DNA of 64,000 nucleotides from Methylophilaceae bacterium (GCA_027488395.1 JAIYBT010000024.1:17841-81840); one strand, 5' to 3'. Positions 49,124-60,134 are shown, counted from the first letter of the stretch. Numbers and translations are program-made. Notes: a model not told the origin generated them from the letters alone.

Positions 49124-49165
49124 ATCAACAAAAAACCCGCAACAGATTGCGGGTTTTTTGTTGAT
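49124..49165 (-). terminator. Long terminator hairpin of the purK transcript
   Basis: A perfect 19-base inverted repeat (49124-49142 with 49147-49165) and four-base loop, with A and T runs inside the stem. It lies just after the purK stop and could also catch readthrough from rpsT. Confidence 0.85.
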
Positions 49166-49210
49166 CCTATGCGGTCATGCTATCCACCACGACAGGTGAC
49201 ATTTCATGTT

Positions 49211-50362
49211 TTACATTTCACCGATATGCAGTTCGCTTCGTGCCACTTTTGCAATATTTAATACGCTGTCCAACTGCTCACCAATCACGGTAAAGTGACC
49301 CATTTTGCGGCCTTTGCGTGGTGATTGCTTGCCATATAAATGCATTTTTAATTGGCCATGCGCAAAAGCTTGATGCCATGCAGGCTCCACTTGCTCACCT
49401 CGATATAACCAACTATCGCCTAAAATATTGACCATCACCGCTTGGCTATGCAACTTGGGGCTACCCAACGCTTGGCCTGTGATGACCCGCACTTGTTGCT
49501 CAAACTGATTGGTGATGCAAGCGTCAATTGTGTAGTGCCCAGAATTATGTGGACGTGGTGCGATTTCGTTAATCAGTAATTGATGGCCGACGACAAAAAA
49601 CTCTACACCCAACACCCCTACATAATTGAGTTGGGTGGCTAATTTTTTAGCCAACACTTGTGCATTGGCTTTGATCACTTCAGAGCAACGCGCAGGCACA
49701 ATGCTTACATCTAAAATGCCGTTTAAATGGCTATTTTCAGCCGTGGGAAACGCCTCAATATGGCCTTGCGCATCGCGAGCAAGTACCACAGACACTTCTA
49801 AATCAAGGTCTAACATTTTTTCTAATACGCAGGCTTCTTGCTGAAAGCCTTGAAATGCCAACAGCGCTTCTGCGCGATTGGCAACACGCGCTTGGCCTTT
49901 ACCATCGTAGCCAAAACGCGCCACTTTTAAGACAGCAGGATACATGTCAGGGCTATCCGGCAAATCAGCCGCCTGATAGATCGGCACAAAAGGCCCCACT
50001 GGTAACCCAGCTTCTTTAAAAAAGGTTTTTTCTTTGATGCGATGTTGGGCAATGGCAACGGCTTCTGCCGCTGGATGCACCACGGTGGATTGCGCTAATC
50101 GCGCCAAACTTTCTGCCGGCACATTTTCAAACTCGGTTGAAATCGCCTGACAAGACGCCGCCATTTGCTCGAGTGATGCCGCATCATCAAACGCTGCACA
50201 CAGGTGCACGTCGGCAATTTGCCCCGCCGGGCTATGTGGATCTGGGTCTAACACGGTGACTTTGTAACCCATTTCGTGTGCGGCGATCACAAAAAAGCGG
50301 CCAAGTTGGCCACCACCGAGCATGCCTAACATGGCTGGGGGCTGTATCACTGACTGACTCAT
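49211..50362 (-). CDS. purK: N5-carboxyaminoimidazole ribonucleotide synthase
   Basis: A 383-residue ATP-grasp enzyme that uses ATP and bicarbonate to carboxylate AIR to N5-CAIR in purine synthesis. The N-terminal [12 protein letters not shown] and the ATP-grasp region are present (ending [17 protein letters not shown]). Its ATG overlaps the purE stop by four bases (ATGA), so the two genes are coupled. It is a bicarbonate consumer, a possible minor link to the DAB uptake system. Confidence 0.97.
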   Translation of the reverse strand: MSQSVIQPPAMLGMLGGGQLGRFFVIAAHEMGYKVTVLDPDPHSPAGQIADVHLCAAFDDAASLEQMAASCQAISTEFENVPAESLARLAQSTVVHPAAEAVAIAQHRIKEKTFFKEAGLPVGPFVPIYQAADLPDSPDMYPAVLKVARFGYDGKGQARVANRAEALLAFQGFQQEACVLEKMLDLDLEVSVVLARDAQGHIEAFPTAENSHLNGILDVSIVPARCSEVIKANAQVLAKKLATQLNYVGVLGVEFFVVGHQLLINEIAPRPHNSGHYTIDACITNQFEQQVRVITGQALGSPKLHSQAVMVNILGDSWLYRGEQVEPAWHQAFAHGQLKMHLYGKQSPRKGRKMGHFTVIGEQLDSVLNIAKVARSELHIGEM

Positions 50363-50853
50363 GGCTGTTCGTTTAACTCCATTGCATACACTTTTTCAAC
50401 TTGTTTTTGGCGAAACGCTTTCAGCTTTTCAGCCAACGCGGCATCTTGATTGGCCAGCATCGCAACTGCAAATAACCCTGCATTTGCAGCACCTGCATCG
50501 CCAATGGCAAAGGTGGCCACAGGAATGCCTTTGGGCATTTGCACAATCGATAACAATGAATCTTGCCCTTGCAGATGCTTAGAAGGCACCGGCACACCCA
50601 AGACGGGCAAAGTGGTTTTGGCTGCCACCATGCCGGGCAAATGCGCTGCACCGCCAGCGCCAGCGATAATCACTTGAAACCCTTCAGTTTCGGCATGACT
50701 GGCAAACTCAAACATTAAATCTGGGGTGCGATGGGCGGATACCACACGTGCGACATACGCCACACCAAAATCAGCCAACATCTGCGCTGCGTTTTTCATC
50801 ACTGGCCAATCACTGTCCGAGCCCATAATAATGGCGACCAAGGGTTTACTCAT
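50359..50853 (-). CDS. purE: N5-carboxyaminoimidazole ribonucleotide mutase
   Basis: A 164-residue class I PurE that converts N5-CAIR to CAIR. The [10 protein letters not shown] motif, SAHRTPD and [13 protein letters not shown] are present. Normal length. It overlaps purK by four bases and lies downstream of proB in the same direction with a 32-base gap, probably one long transcript from rplU. Confidence 0.97.
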   Translation of the reverse strand: MSKPLVAIIMGSDSDWPVMKNAAQMLADFGVAYVARVVSAHRTPDLMFEFASHAETEGFQVIIAGAGGAAHLPGMVAAKTTLPVLGVPVPSKHLQGQDSLLSIVQMPKGIPVATFAIGDAGAANAGLFAVAMLANQDAALAEKLKAFRQKQVEKVYAMELNEQP

Positions 50854-50885
50854 GTGCTTACCTTTAAAAATTAATATGTTTGCGG

Positions 50886-52007
50886 TTACACCAAGACTAA
50901 ATTGTCTCGATGAATCAGCTCATTTTCTTCGACATAGCCTAATATATTGGCAATCTCGTGACTGGGTCTACGTTTAATGCGCTGCACTTCATTGGCATGG
51001 TAGTTCACGATGCCGCGTGCTACTTCTATGCCACGCAAATCGACACAAGCCACGACATCTCCGCGTTCAAATTGGCCACGCACTTCTACGACCCCAATCG
51101 GTAGCAGACTTTTGCCTTCTTTGCTCAACACTGCAACCGCGCCATCGTCTAATACCAATTGGCCACCTAAGCGCAAATGATCGGCTAACCATTGTTTTTT
51201 GGCGATGGTTTTCATTTGAACGGCTTTTAAATGCGTACCGATGGCTTCACCAGCACTCAAGCGCTCTAATACGCGCGGCTCACGGCCAGAGGCAATCACA
51301 GTATGCGCGCCACTATGTGCGGCGCGTTTGGCTGCCAATATTTTGGTGAGCATGCCGCCAGTGCCAACCGCACTTCCCGCCCCGCCGGCCATTTCCTCTA
51401 AACGAGGATTGCCAGCCGTTTCGTGTTGTATAAAGGTTGCATTTGGGTCTTTACGAGGATCTGCAGAATACAGTCCTTGCTGATCAGTCAAAATAATCAA
51501 AGCATCGGCTTCAATCAAATTAGCGACCAAAGCCCCCAAAGTATCATTATCCCCAAAGCGGATTTCTTCGGTCACGACTGTATCGTTTTCATTAATGATA
51601 GGAATGACTTTGAGATCAAGCAAGGTGCGTAAAGTACTGCGTGCGTTGAGGTAACGCTTGCGGTCAGCCAAATCTTCATGGGTCAGCAATAATTGGGCGG
51701 TATGCAGGCCATGCTTTGCAAAACATTGTTCATACATTTGCACCAAGCCCATTTGTCCGACAGCGGCGGCGGCTTGCAACTCGTTGATTTCGACTGGGCG
51801 TTTTTTCCAACCTAAGCGTTGCATACCTTCGGCAACCGCGCCACTGGACACCAGCGCCACTTGCTTACCGCCTTGCACCAACACGCTGATTTGTGCCGCC
51901 CAAGCGGCAATCGCTGATTGATCTAGCCCTTCACCATTATTGGTGACTAAGCTCGATCCTACTTTCACAATCAGCGTTTTGCTGTCTTGAATCAATGAAG
52001 GCAACAT
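50886..52007 (-). CDS. proB: Glutamate 5-kinase
   Basis: A 373-residue enzyme of proline synthesis that phosphorylates glutamate: N-terminal amino acid kinase domain (about 8-250, [22 protein letters not shown]) and C-terminal PUA domain (about 280-365). It starts 9 bases after the obgE stop, as in many betaproteobacteria (obgE-proB). Confidence 0.97.
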   Translation of the reverse strand: MLPSLIQDSKTLIVKVGSSLVTNNGEGLDQSAIAAWAAQISVLVQGGKQVALVSSGAVAEGMQRLGWKKRPVEINELQAAAAVGQMGLVQMYEQCFAKHGLHTAQLLLTHEDLADRKRYLNARSTLRTLLDLKVIPIINENDTVVTEEIRFGDNDTLGALVANLIEADALIILTDQQGLYSADPRKDPNATFIQHETAGNPRLEEMAGGAGSAVGTGGMLTKILAAKRAAHSGAHTVIASGREPRVLERLSAGEAIGTHLKAVQMKTIAKKQWLADHLRLGGQLVLDDGAVAVLSKEGKSLLPIGVVEVRGQFERGDVVACVDLRGIEVARGIVNYHANEVQRIKRRPSHEIANILGYVEENELIHRDNLVLV

Positions 52008-52016
52008 AACAAAAAA

Positions 52017-53081
<1,065 letters not shown>

Positions 53082-53155
53082 TCAAATGTGCGTCGGGGAA
53101 ATTACCCCTTACTCAGCTTGCCGCTGCGGGTCACAGGTTGCGTCAACTATAAATG

Positions 53156-53184
53156 AAAAAGCCCCGTCAAGCGACAGGGCTTTT
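53156..53184 (-). terminator. Hairpin after rpmA, probably partial terminator
   Basis: AAAAAGCCC (53156-53164) pairs with GGGCTTTT (53177-53184), with an inner GTC/GAC pair and one mismatch. It lies between rpmA and obgE and may attenuate the ribosomal protein transcript. Confidence 0.6.
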
Positions 53185-53199
53185 AGCATTCAAAACCGA

Positions 53200-53457
53200 T
53201 TAAACCGCTTCGATGCTCACAGTATGGCGTTTTAACGGGCCTTTTACTGCAAATTTTACTTTACCTTCCACCAAAGCAAACAGGGTATGGTCTTTGCCAA
53301 TACCAACGTTTTCGCCAGGATGCATTTTGGTGCCACGTTGACGCACAATAATGCTACCTGCGTTAACAACGGTTTCACCAAAGGCTTTCACGCCTAAACG
53401 TTTTGCTTGTGAGTCGCGGCCGTTACGTGAACTACCGCCTGCTTTTTTGTGTGCCAT
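53200..53457 (-). CDS. rpmA: 50S ribosomal protein L27
   Basis: An 85-residue L27 ([24 protein letters not shown]), full length without the N-terminal processed extension seen in Firmicutes. It contacts the peptidyl transferase centre. It follows rplU by 41 bases in the same direction. Confidence 0.98.
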   Translation of the reverse strand: MAHKKAGGSSRNGRDSQAKRLGVKAFGETVVNAGSIIVRQRGTKMHPGENVGIGKDHTLFALVEGKVKFAVKGPLKRHTVSIEAV

Positions 53458-53498
53458 GTATTATTCCTCTGCGCTTATTCTGCAAATGAGATCACTGC

Positions 53499-53813
53499 TT
53501 ATTTAGCAGAAATCGTATTGATTTGAATTTCGGTGTAGCTCTGACGGTGACCTTGTGTTTTGCGATAGTGTTTACGACGACGCATTTTAAAGATCATCAC
53601 TTTGTCACCACGGCCGTGTGAAACAACGGTTGCATTGACTGTTGCACCAGCGATTAATGGCGCACCGACAGTGGTATTGGTACCATCAGCTACAACCAAC
53701 ACTTTATCAATCACCACGGTAGAACCTACATCACCGATTAATTTTTCTACTTTTAACTTGTCACCAGCGGCTACTTTGTACTGTTTGCCACCTGTTTTAA
53801 TCACTGCATACAT
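53499..53813 (-). CDS. rplU: 50S ribosomal protein L21
   Basis: A 104-residue L21 ([25 protein letters not shown]), normal length. The promoter is expected in the 119 bases before it. It is the first gene of rplU-rpmA-obgE-proB-purE-purK. Confidence 0.98.
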   Translation of the reverse strand: MYAVIKTGGKQYKVAAGDKLKVEKLIGDVGSTVVIDKVLVVADGTNTTVGAPLIAGATVNATVVSHGRGDKVMIFKMRRRKHYRKTQGHRQSYTEIQINTISAK

Positions 53814-53932
53814 AATAATGCCTTAAATGTCGCCCTTTAAAGAACCCGCAATTATACGCAATTATTTTTGTATTGCAAATACATTTGCGTCTATTTTAAA
53901 CACAGGCTTGAATACATTTAAACGCCCTTTAT

Positions 53933-55390
53933 TTGATTAAAATCCCCTACACTGCATTCTTGACTCATCTATTGCATACACCGTTGAAAAAATATCAATT
54001 GATTGCCGCAGAAATCGCCAATGCCATCACGCTAGGCTTATTAAAGCGTGGCGAAAAACTGCCGTCCATTCGCGCCATGCAAGCGACCAAACAGGTCAAT
54101 GCAGCAACGGTGTTTCAAGCTTATTATCAATTAGAGGCGAAAGGCTTGATTACGGCCAAACCGCGCTCAGGCTATTTCGTCACCGGGGCACCTGCATTTG
54201 CGCCTGTGAATACCCTTCCCCACACGCAAGAAGCCGCGCCTACGCAACTTGCCGTGAGTGACTTGGTATTTACATTACTGGCACATATTAAAGACGCTTC
54301 GCATGTACCGTTCGGCTCTGCCTTTCCTAGCCCGCAATTGTTTCCGCTCAACAAATTAGCTGAGCATATGGCGTTGGCCGTGAAACATATTTCAGCGTGG
54401 GATACCGTGAATGATATCGGTCAAGGCGATGTTGAATTGCGCCGACAAATCGCGCTGCGCTATCAGTTGGACGCCACACCCACCAGTTTGCACGAGATTG
54501 TGATTTGCAACGGCGCGCTAGAGGCATTGAATCTTTGCTTAAGCGCGGTCACGCAACCCGGAGATACGGTGATTATCGAGTCGCCCAGCTTTTACGCCGC
54601 TTTGCAATCGATTGAACGTCAGGGTTTGCGCGCGGTAGAAATCACCAGCAACCCCGACACTGGCATAGATTTAGCGGCGCTTGAGCGGGCAATCAGTCAA
54701 CACCAACCCAAAGCCATTTGGTTGATGACCAACTTTCAAAACCCTACAGGCAGTTTGATGCCCACCGCCAACAAACAAGCATTGGTGGCGCTCATTACGC
54801 GTTATCAAATCCCATTAATTGAAGATGATGTTTATCGCGAACTGTATTTTGGTAAAACGCGCCCTCTGCCAGCAAAAGCGTTTGATACCGAAGGCTGGGT
54901 CATGCACTGCAGTTCTTTTTCTAAATGTTTGGCCCCCGGCTATCGGGTGGGGTGGGTCTCCGCTGGGCGCTTTACTGACCAGGTGGTCAGGCTCAAACTG
55001 TCCACGTCCCTTGCTACCTCTTTGCCTGCACAACGCTGTTTGGCAGGCTACTTAGCCAAAGGCGGTTATGACAAACACTTGCGGCAATTAAGACACCAGT
55101 TGATGTTACAACAATTGCAATATGCGCAAGCGATCCGCGATTGTTTCCCCACTGACACCCGACTCAACATGGCGCAAGGCGGGTATTTTATGTGGCTACA
55201 ATTGCCTGACCATGTGCAGAGCATGCCTCTCTTTAAACGCGCAATCAGCCACAATATTAGCCTAGCACCCGGGCAGATGTTTGCCTCAGGCGACCAGTTT
55301 GCTTCGTATATACGGTTAAATTATGGGCATGCTTGGCAAGCGCACACCCGTGATGGCTTACAGTTACTGGGGCGGCTAATGGCGGATTAA
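53933..55390 (+). CDS. MocR-type regulator / PLP-dependent aminotransferase-like protein
   Basis: A 485-residue fusion: an N-terminal GntR-type winged helix (about 18-85, GEKLPSIRAMQATKQVNAATVFQAYYQLEAKGL) and a fold-type I aminotransferase domain (about 100-480) with the PLP-binding lysine in SSFSKCLAPGYRVGW. Such MocR proteins are usually regulators of vitamin B6, GABA or amino acid metabolism. The frame begins at TTG 53933 with no clear Shine-Dalgarno; no ATG is available near the N-terminus. It is not clear which genes it controls. Confidence 0.9.
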   Translation: MIKIPYTAFLTHLLHTPLKKYQLIAAEIANAITLGLLKRGEKLPSIRAMQATKQVNAATVFQAYYQLEAKGLITAKPRSGYFVTGAPAFAPVNTLPHTQEAAPTQLAVSDLVFTLLAHIKDASHVPFGSAFPSPQLFPLNKLAEHMALAVKHISAWDTVNDIGQGDVELRRQIALRYQLDATPTSLHEIVICNGALEALNLCLSAVTQPGDTVIIESPSFYAALQSIERQGLRAVEITSNPDTGIDLAALERAISQHQPKAIWLMTNFQNPTGSLMPTANKQALVALITRYQIPLIEDDVYRELYFGKTRPLPAKAFDTEGWVMHCSSFSKCLAPGYRVGWVSAGRFTDQVVRLKLSTSLATSLPAQRCLAGYLAKGGYDKHLRQLRHQLMLQQLQYAQAIRDCFPTDTRLNMAQGGYFMWLQLPDHVQSMPLFKRAISHNISLAPGQMFASGDQFASYIRLNYGHAWQAHTRDGLQLLGRLMAD

Positions 55391-55491
55391 AAGCAAAATC
55401 TGCTATGGTTGATTTAGCCAAATCTGCAACTGTTTTAAATACCAAGCGCAGCCTACACTGCAGACTGTTAAAACACCCATGAGTCTGCAAG

Positions 55492-56901
55492 ATGGCAAAG
55501 CAATCACCCAAACGCATCATTCCGATTTCGCTGGCAACGGACACGCAAGCCATGCATGCGGGGGTTCAACCCAGCCAAAAAGTCTATCCACGTTACATCC
55601 AAGGCTATTTTAAACGTTGGCGCTGGGCCATGATTTGGCTCACGCAAATAGTGTTCTATGGCATGCCTTGGTTGCAACTTGGCGAACGCCAAGCGGTATT
55701 GTTTGATATTGCACACCAACGTTTTTATTTAGCGCAATGGGTCATTTACCCCCAAGATTTATATTATTTGGCACTACTATTGATGCTGTGTGCGTTTGCT
55801 TTATTTTTGTTTACGGCAGTCGCGGGAAGAGTTTGGTGCGGATTCGCATGCCCACAATCGGTGTATACAGAAATCTTTTTAACGATTGAGCATTGGTTTG
55901 AAGGCGATAGATTAGCTAGACAAGCGCTCGACCAAGCCGGCACCAGTGTAAAAAAATGGCGAATTAAACTCGGCAAACACAGTGTTTGGCTGGTTTTTTC
56001 ATTGATCACAGGCATCACCTTTGTCGGATACTTTACCCCGATCCGTGAATTACTGCCTAGCTTGTCACAGGGGGCATTGTCAGAGTGGGAGCTCTTCTGG
56101 TTGGGTTTTTATAGTCTGGCCACCTACGGCAACGCGGGCTTTTTACGGGAACAGGTGTGCAAACATATGTGTCCGTATGCGCGCTTTCAAAGTGCGATGT
56201 TTGATCAGCACACGCTGATTGTGGCGTATGACACCGGCCGCGGTGAACCTAGAGGCGGACGTAGCAAAGAAAGTGATTATCAAACACAAGGCCTAGGCGC
56301 ATGTATTGACTGCAATATCTGTGTGCAAGTGTGCCCGACTGGCATCGATATTCGCAATGGTCTGCAATATGAATGCATCAGTTGCGGCTTATGTATTGAT
56401 GCTTGCGATCAAGTGATGGACAAAATGCATTATCCACGTGGCTTAATCAAGTTTGCCACTGCCGATGGCAAGGCGACCAAAGCCACATTGCAACATGTGC
56501 TGCGGCCGCGTGTGCTACTTTATTTGGCGGCCTTAGTCATTATTTCAGCGGTGTTTGTGTACAGCCTGGCGCACAAACCACCCTTTAGAGTAGATGTGAT
56601 GCGTGATCGGCAAACCCTGTATCGCGAAACCAGCCAAGGCATCGAAAACGCTTACCAAGTGCGTTTGACCAATGTCAGCGAACACACCGAAACCTATGTG
56701 CTGGCAGTCAGCGGACAGCCTGATTTAACGATCAGTGCAGAGCAGCCCATTCAAGTTGCGCCAGCCGACGAGGCACTCATCGCCATCAGCATTGCAACAA
56801 CCGCAACACAACAACATGGGAGTTTACCGATTCAACTACGGGTGACCGCGCGTGCTACAGGCGAAACGGTGATCAGCAACACCAAGTTGATTGTCCCGTG
56901 A
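55492..56901 (+). CDS. ccoG: Cytochrome c oxidase accessory protein CcoG
   Basis: A 469-residue membrane iron-sulfur protein (CcoG/RdxA/FixG). Several helices, a CGFACPQSVYTE motif and a C-terminal ferredoxin domain with CIDCNICVQVCP and CISCGLCIDACD, followed by an Ig-like periplasmic tail. CcoG reduces Cu(II) to Cu(I) for cbb3 oxidase assembly. The ccoNOPQ genes it normally accompanies are not in the window. It may serve the copper acquisition seen at 34-39 kb. Confidence 0.95.
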   Translation: MAKQSPKRIIPISLATDTQAMHAGVQPSQKVYPRYIQGYFKRWRWAMIWLTQIVFYGMPWLQLGERQAVLFDIAHQRFYLAQWVIYPQDLYYLALLLMLCAFALFLFTAVAGRVWCGFACPQSVYTEIFLTIEHWFEGDRLARQALDQAGTSVKKWRIKLGKHSVWLVFSLITGITFVGYFTPIRELLPSLSQGALSEWELFWLGFYSLATYGNAGFLREQVCKHMCPYARFQSAMFDQHTLIVAYDTGRGEPRGGRSKESDYQTQGLGACIDCNICVQVCPTGIDIRNGLQYECISCGLCIDACDQVMDKMHYPRGLIKFATADGKATKATLQHVLRPRVLLYLAALVIISAVFVYSLAHKPPFRVDVMRDRQTLYRETSQGIENAYQVRLTNVSEHTETYVLAVSGQPDLTISAEQPIQVAPADEALIAISIATTATQQHGSLPIQLRVTARATGETVISNTKLIVP

Positions 56902-56942
56902 GTGATTGAAGCATCACCATGGTGACGTCTCCAGCACGGTGG

Positions 56943-58373
56943 CTAGGCATCTGCTTCATGATAGTTACTAACGGCGGCGGCAGTTGGCAAATGCAAGATG
57001 CGGGTCTTTTTCTGGCCCAACACTTTTAATAATAATTTATAAGTATCTAAATCAAATTTGAGCAGGGTTTGGCGTTCCAAAATGGCCTGCAAGCTGTCGT
57101 CATCGGTAGCCACGCCAAGGTAGGTCCAATGCGAAAATACATGTATTTCACGCAAGTCGTTTTCGTGGTGATGCTCTTCAATACCGATGATGCCAGCAAA
57201 CGGCCAGCTTTTTAATTTATGCGCCATCAGCGCTTGCTGTAACCGCAATGCGTGGATATCTTTGCTTTCTGCACCGCAACATGCGCCTTTGCAGCGTTTG
57301 AGTTGATAGGCAAAGCAGGCACCGGTGCGGGCGGACTCGAGCCCACACAAACTTGGACAGAGTTGATGTTGCTCAACAATATTGCGTAACGCCTCGAGTG
57401 CTTGGCGTTTTGTTTTAAAAGTGCCAAACAGCGTTTGCATGGCAGCAGGATCAATCTCTTGCTCACCCACTAATGTTAATAATGGTTGAGCATGCGCATT
57501 GAAATGCCAACTACATAATTGGCGCTCGCGCCTGAGTTGTCGGTTGTACACCGGCTGGCGTTCTTTGACCAAGCGGGATTCGAGCAACAGCGCACTAAAT
57601 TCCCCCGCAGTGGGAATCCACTCAAAGCGCTTCATTTCTTGCGTCATGCGCATTTCTTTGGTGGAGGCATGGTCGCTACTAAAATGAGATAGCACCCGCG
57701 CACGCAGATTGACACTTTTGCCAATATAAAGCGGCAAATCATTTTCGCCATAGAACAAATATACGCCTGGCGTTTCGGGCAGCTCACCCACTAAATGTGC
57801 ATCAATATGCGGCGGTAGGGTCGGCGCCGCCAAAAGCTTTTGTGCGGCCGCACGTAAGGTGTCTTCACCTAAGTCGCGCTTAGCGTCTGCAAGCATGACT
57901 AGGATCGCATCCACATCCCCCATTGCCCGATGCCGGGCCAAACCCGTGATCTGATGGCGTTGCACTATCGCATCAATGCCATGGCTATAAAACTGGGGAT
58001 ATAACAACCTCGATAGCTTGACCGTGCACAATACTTTTTGTCTGAGGGTAATGCCAATGCGTTTAAACTCGGATTTTAAAAAGCCATGATCAAAACGCAC
58101 ATTATGCGCGGCAAGCACCGTACCCTCTAAAAAAGCCAATAAGATGTCTGCGACCTGTTCAAAGGTAGGCGCTTGAGCCACCATATTATTGTCAATCCCG
58201 GTCAGCGATTGAATAAATGGCGGGATCGGCTGCTCTGGATTGACCAACGTCTGCCAACGCGCTGTTTCAACGCCATCATCAAACCGTACCAAGGCAATTT
58301 CGGTGATGCGGTCCCGAAGCGGGGTGGCGCCAGTGGTTTCTAAATCTAAAAAAGTGATGGATGGCAGCATCAT
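56943..58373 (-). CDS. DnaQ-type exonuclease fused to GIY-YIG (Cho/UvrC-like) nuclease
   Basis: A 476-residue protein: an N-terminal DEDD 3'-5' exonuclease domain (about 5-175, FLDLETTG and the HNVRFDHGFLKSEF motif) and a GIY-YIG nuclease domain (about 195-290, PGVYLFYGENDLPLYIGKS) with a Cys-containing C-terminal region (RTGACFAYQLKRCKGAC). This is the DNA polymerase III epsilon-like/UvrC-like architecture often annotated as an exonuclease domain-containing protein. It probably acts in nucleotide excision or other repair. Two consecutive ATGs open the frame. Confidence 0.92.
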   Translation of the reverse strand: MMLPSITFLDLETTGATPLRDRITEIALVRFDDGVETARWQTLVNPEQPIPPFIQSLTGIDNNMVAQAPTFEQVADILLAFLEGTVLAAHNVRFDHGFLKSEFKRIGITLRQKVLCTVKLSRLLYPQFYSHGIDAIVQRHQITGLARHRAMGDVDAILVMLADAKRDLGEDTLRAAAQKLLAAPTLPPHIDAHLVGELPETPGVYLFYGENDLPLYIGKSVNLRARVLSHFSSDHASTKEMRMTQEMKRFEWIPTAGEFSALLLESRLVKERQPVYNRQLRRERQLCSWHFNAHAQPLLTLVGEQEIDPAAMQTLFGTFKTKRQALEALRNIVEQHQLCPSLCGLESARTGACFAYQLKRCKGACCGAESKDIHALRLQQALMAHKLKSWPFAGIIGIEEHHHENDLREIHVFSHWTYLGVATDDDSLQAILERQTLLKFDLDTYKLLLKVLGQKKTRILHLPTAAAVSNYHEADA

Positions 58374-58478
58374 GTGGCTAGACGATGGGCGTTAAGCAGC
58401 GCAGCGCCAACAATGTGATCAAGCGCACACGCGCTATCAGTGGCGTTATTCATATAGAGGGCCTTTTGCTGCGCGGGC

Positions 58479-58661
58479 TTAGTCTTGCAAGCGAGTGAGC
58501 TGATTTGACAACACCGCTTCGCTATATAAATTGCGATGTTTAAGGCAATCTGGGGAGGTTTTATCGGGGCATTTTTCCCGTAACTTACAATCACAACTTT
58601 CAGCGACAATTTTTTCTAAAATTTCTAGCGTGGTGGGTGAGGTGTTCGGCGTTTGCGTCAT
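58479..58661 (-). CDS. Small Cys-containing protein, unknown
   Basis: A 60-residue open frame with four cysteines in the middle (CDCKLREKCPDKTSPDC). The protein-like composition and Cys spacing suggest a small metal-binding fold, but I do not recognise it. No good Shine-Dalgarno precedes the ATG. It lies upstream of the exonuclease gene in the same direction, about 105 bases away. It may be real or a chance frame. Confidence 0.45.
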   Translation of the reverse strand: MTQTPNTSPTTLEILEKIVAESCDCKLREKCPDKTSPDCLKHRNLYSEAVLSNQLTRLQD

Positions 58662-59008
58662 AAATTTGAATCTTAATGAAAGTAATGTTTTCCTGTTGCG
58701 ATGGACTCAACCCTGAATATGCGAGTTCAAAAATAGAGACATACAAATATGATCTAAATTTAAAAGTGTATACATTTAAACATACCGCTAAACGGGTTGC
58801 GAGACGCGGTTTAAAAACATGAATCATACCCTGACAAATCAAACTTGCGACAACTATCTTAGGTGTAAAACTTGGGTGTAAAAACCTGCAACTTCATCAC
58901 TAAGGTCATCAACGATACATTTGCGCTATGCACAAAGCAGATTACAGCGCGGATGGTACACAATAGCAAACCAACATCGCGATTATTTGGCAATGTCGCA
59001 TCAGCCAC
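58662..59008. other. AT-rich intergenic region
   Basis: A 347-base gap between the Cys-containing small ORF and the Fur-controlled pair. It contains a short direct repeat (GGTGTAAAA, at about 58862 and 58873). No gene, RNA or clear terminator is seen. Confidence 0.5.
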
Positions 59009-59263
59009 TTAACGTGCATTTAACTGCTGCATAAATTGAGCAAATGCCTTGTGATGTGTGTTTAAGCCCTGTAAATGCGTGAATGCCAACTGCATGCAAT
59101 TTGCCATGCGCGCAAAAGCTTCTGCCTCCAAACGCATGGTGACGCCGCCCATGTCGAGCTCAACCAGATGATGAACGGTGCACAATACAATGCGTACGCC
59201 AGGGCTGCGGGCTAACAGCACATGTCGACAGGGGGTGGATGGGTCTTGCAAGGAATCATGCAT
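59009..59263 (-). CDS. Small protein, second of a Fur-controlled paralogous pair
   Basis: An 84-residue cytoplasmic protein with no signal peptide, unrecognised. The central segment (VHHLVELDMGGVTMRLEAEAF) is clearly related to that of the upstream protein (YHQASDMVEVEVGGIRLRLE). It starts at 59263 with AGGAG eight bases ahead. The gap to the upstream gene is 23 bases, so they form an operon behind the Fur box at 59553. A cysteine pair (PCRHVLLAR and IVLC) is present. Function unknown; possibly an iron-stress protein. Confidence 0.72.
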   Translation of the reverse strand: MHDSLQDPSTPCRHVLLARSPGVRIVLCTVHHLVELDMGGVTMRLEAEAFARMANCMQLAFTHLQGLNTHHKAFAQFMQQLNAR

Positions 59264-59286
59264 CTTGGGTGTCTCCTGATCTGCGG

Positions 59287-59520
59287 TTAATTGATCACCG
59301 CTTGCGCGCAGCCTGCGCCCGCTTCTAGCGAAGTTTGCATGACAATTTTGGCCGCTGCTTTACGCAACATTTCATGCATCACAATAAAACTATTGGCCTC
59401 CAAACGTAAACGTATGCCGCCGACTTCTACTTCTACCATGTCCGAAGCTTGGTGATACAAGACTTTGCAAGCCGTATGCCCTCCAAGCAAGGCTTGCCCC
59501 ATGATGGTTTGTTGCTTCAT
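59287..59520 (-). CDS. Small protein, first of a Fur-controlled paralogous pair
   Basis: A 77-residue cytoplasmic protein, unrecognised. The ATG at 59520 is supported by GGGAG with a seven-base spacing, and the longer frame upstream would run through the Fur box. The middle (SDMVEVEVGGIRLRLEAN) pairs with the corresponding segment of the gene at 59009; the rest is helical. The Fur-like box ends about 33 bases upstream of the start. The product is likely made under iron limitation (inference). Confidence 0.78.
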   Translation of the reverse strand: MKQQTIMGQALLGGHTACKVLYHQASDMVEVEVGGIRLRLEANSFIVMHEMLRKAAAKIVMQTSLEAGAGCAQAVIN

Positions 59521-59552
59521 CGTACACTCCCAGCTGATTGACAATGAATAAA

Positions 59553-59567
59553 TGATAATCATTCTCA
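59553..59567. promoter_or_regulatory. Fur box upstream of the small protein pair
   Basis: TGATAATCATTCTCA, a 7-1-7 inverted repeat matching the Fur consensus TGATAATNATTATCA at 13 of 14 specified positions. It lies about 33 bases upstream of the first start, overlapping where a promoter should be. Confidence 0.85.
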
Positions 59568-59701
59568 TTTAAAAAGTCAACCTTTTTGAGATATGCTGAG
59601 CAAGCTTGTACATTTAGATTGGTTGCTCATTTGTATTATTTGCAACGATGACTGGGGTGTAGGGATATGCCACACAACATTTTTCCGTTACAGTCGAGGG
59701 C

Positions 59702-59941
59702 ATGCATACACAACCTAACAACCCCCTTCATGGCGTCACCTTGGCACAAATATTGGAGGCGTTACAGGCGCATTATGGCTGGTCAGGGCTTGCGCAACGC
59801 ATTGCGATTCAATGTTTTAGTCATGAACCTAGCCATGCGTCGAGCTTAAAATTTTTGCGGCGTACGCCATGGGCGCGAGAAAAAGTCGAAGCGCTCTATA
59901 TAGCAACCTTTAACGCAGCACAGACGTCACACCCCAAATAG
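59702..59941 (+). CDS. VF530-type small DNA-binding protein
   Basis: A 79-residue protein of the VF530 (DUF2132) family: HGVTLAQILEALQAHYGW, CFSHEPSHASSLKFLRR and TPWAREKVEALYIATF are the characteristic stretches. Members are small and helical and bind DNA in structural studies; the cellular role is not established. It is divergent from the Fur-controlled pair, with an AT-rich gap of about 135 bases between. Confidence 0.88.
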   Translation: MHTQPNNPLHGVTLAQILEALQAHYGWSGLAQRIAIQCFSHEPSHASSLKFLRRTPWAREKVEALYIATFNAAQTSHPK

Positions 59942-60134
59942 CAATTGCACAATAAATATCGCCCGCGCACGGCATTACAAGCGCTGTATTGTGTTGCGTG
60001 ATGCAAACAGTGCGCTGATCACACACGCTTTGTCACAAACACAGCATCTCAGTCCGCACGCGGCTTCCAACGCAAGCGCGGCTGTGGTTAGAGTGCGTTA
60101 AATAGACAGTAGATGCATTTGCGCGATCGCATGT

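Noticed and set aside
58370..58609. 79-codon minus-strand frame next to the exonuclease gene
   Set aside because: It overlaps the more protein-like 60-codon Cys frame in another frame and has no family features.
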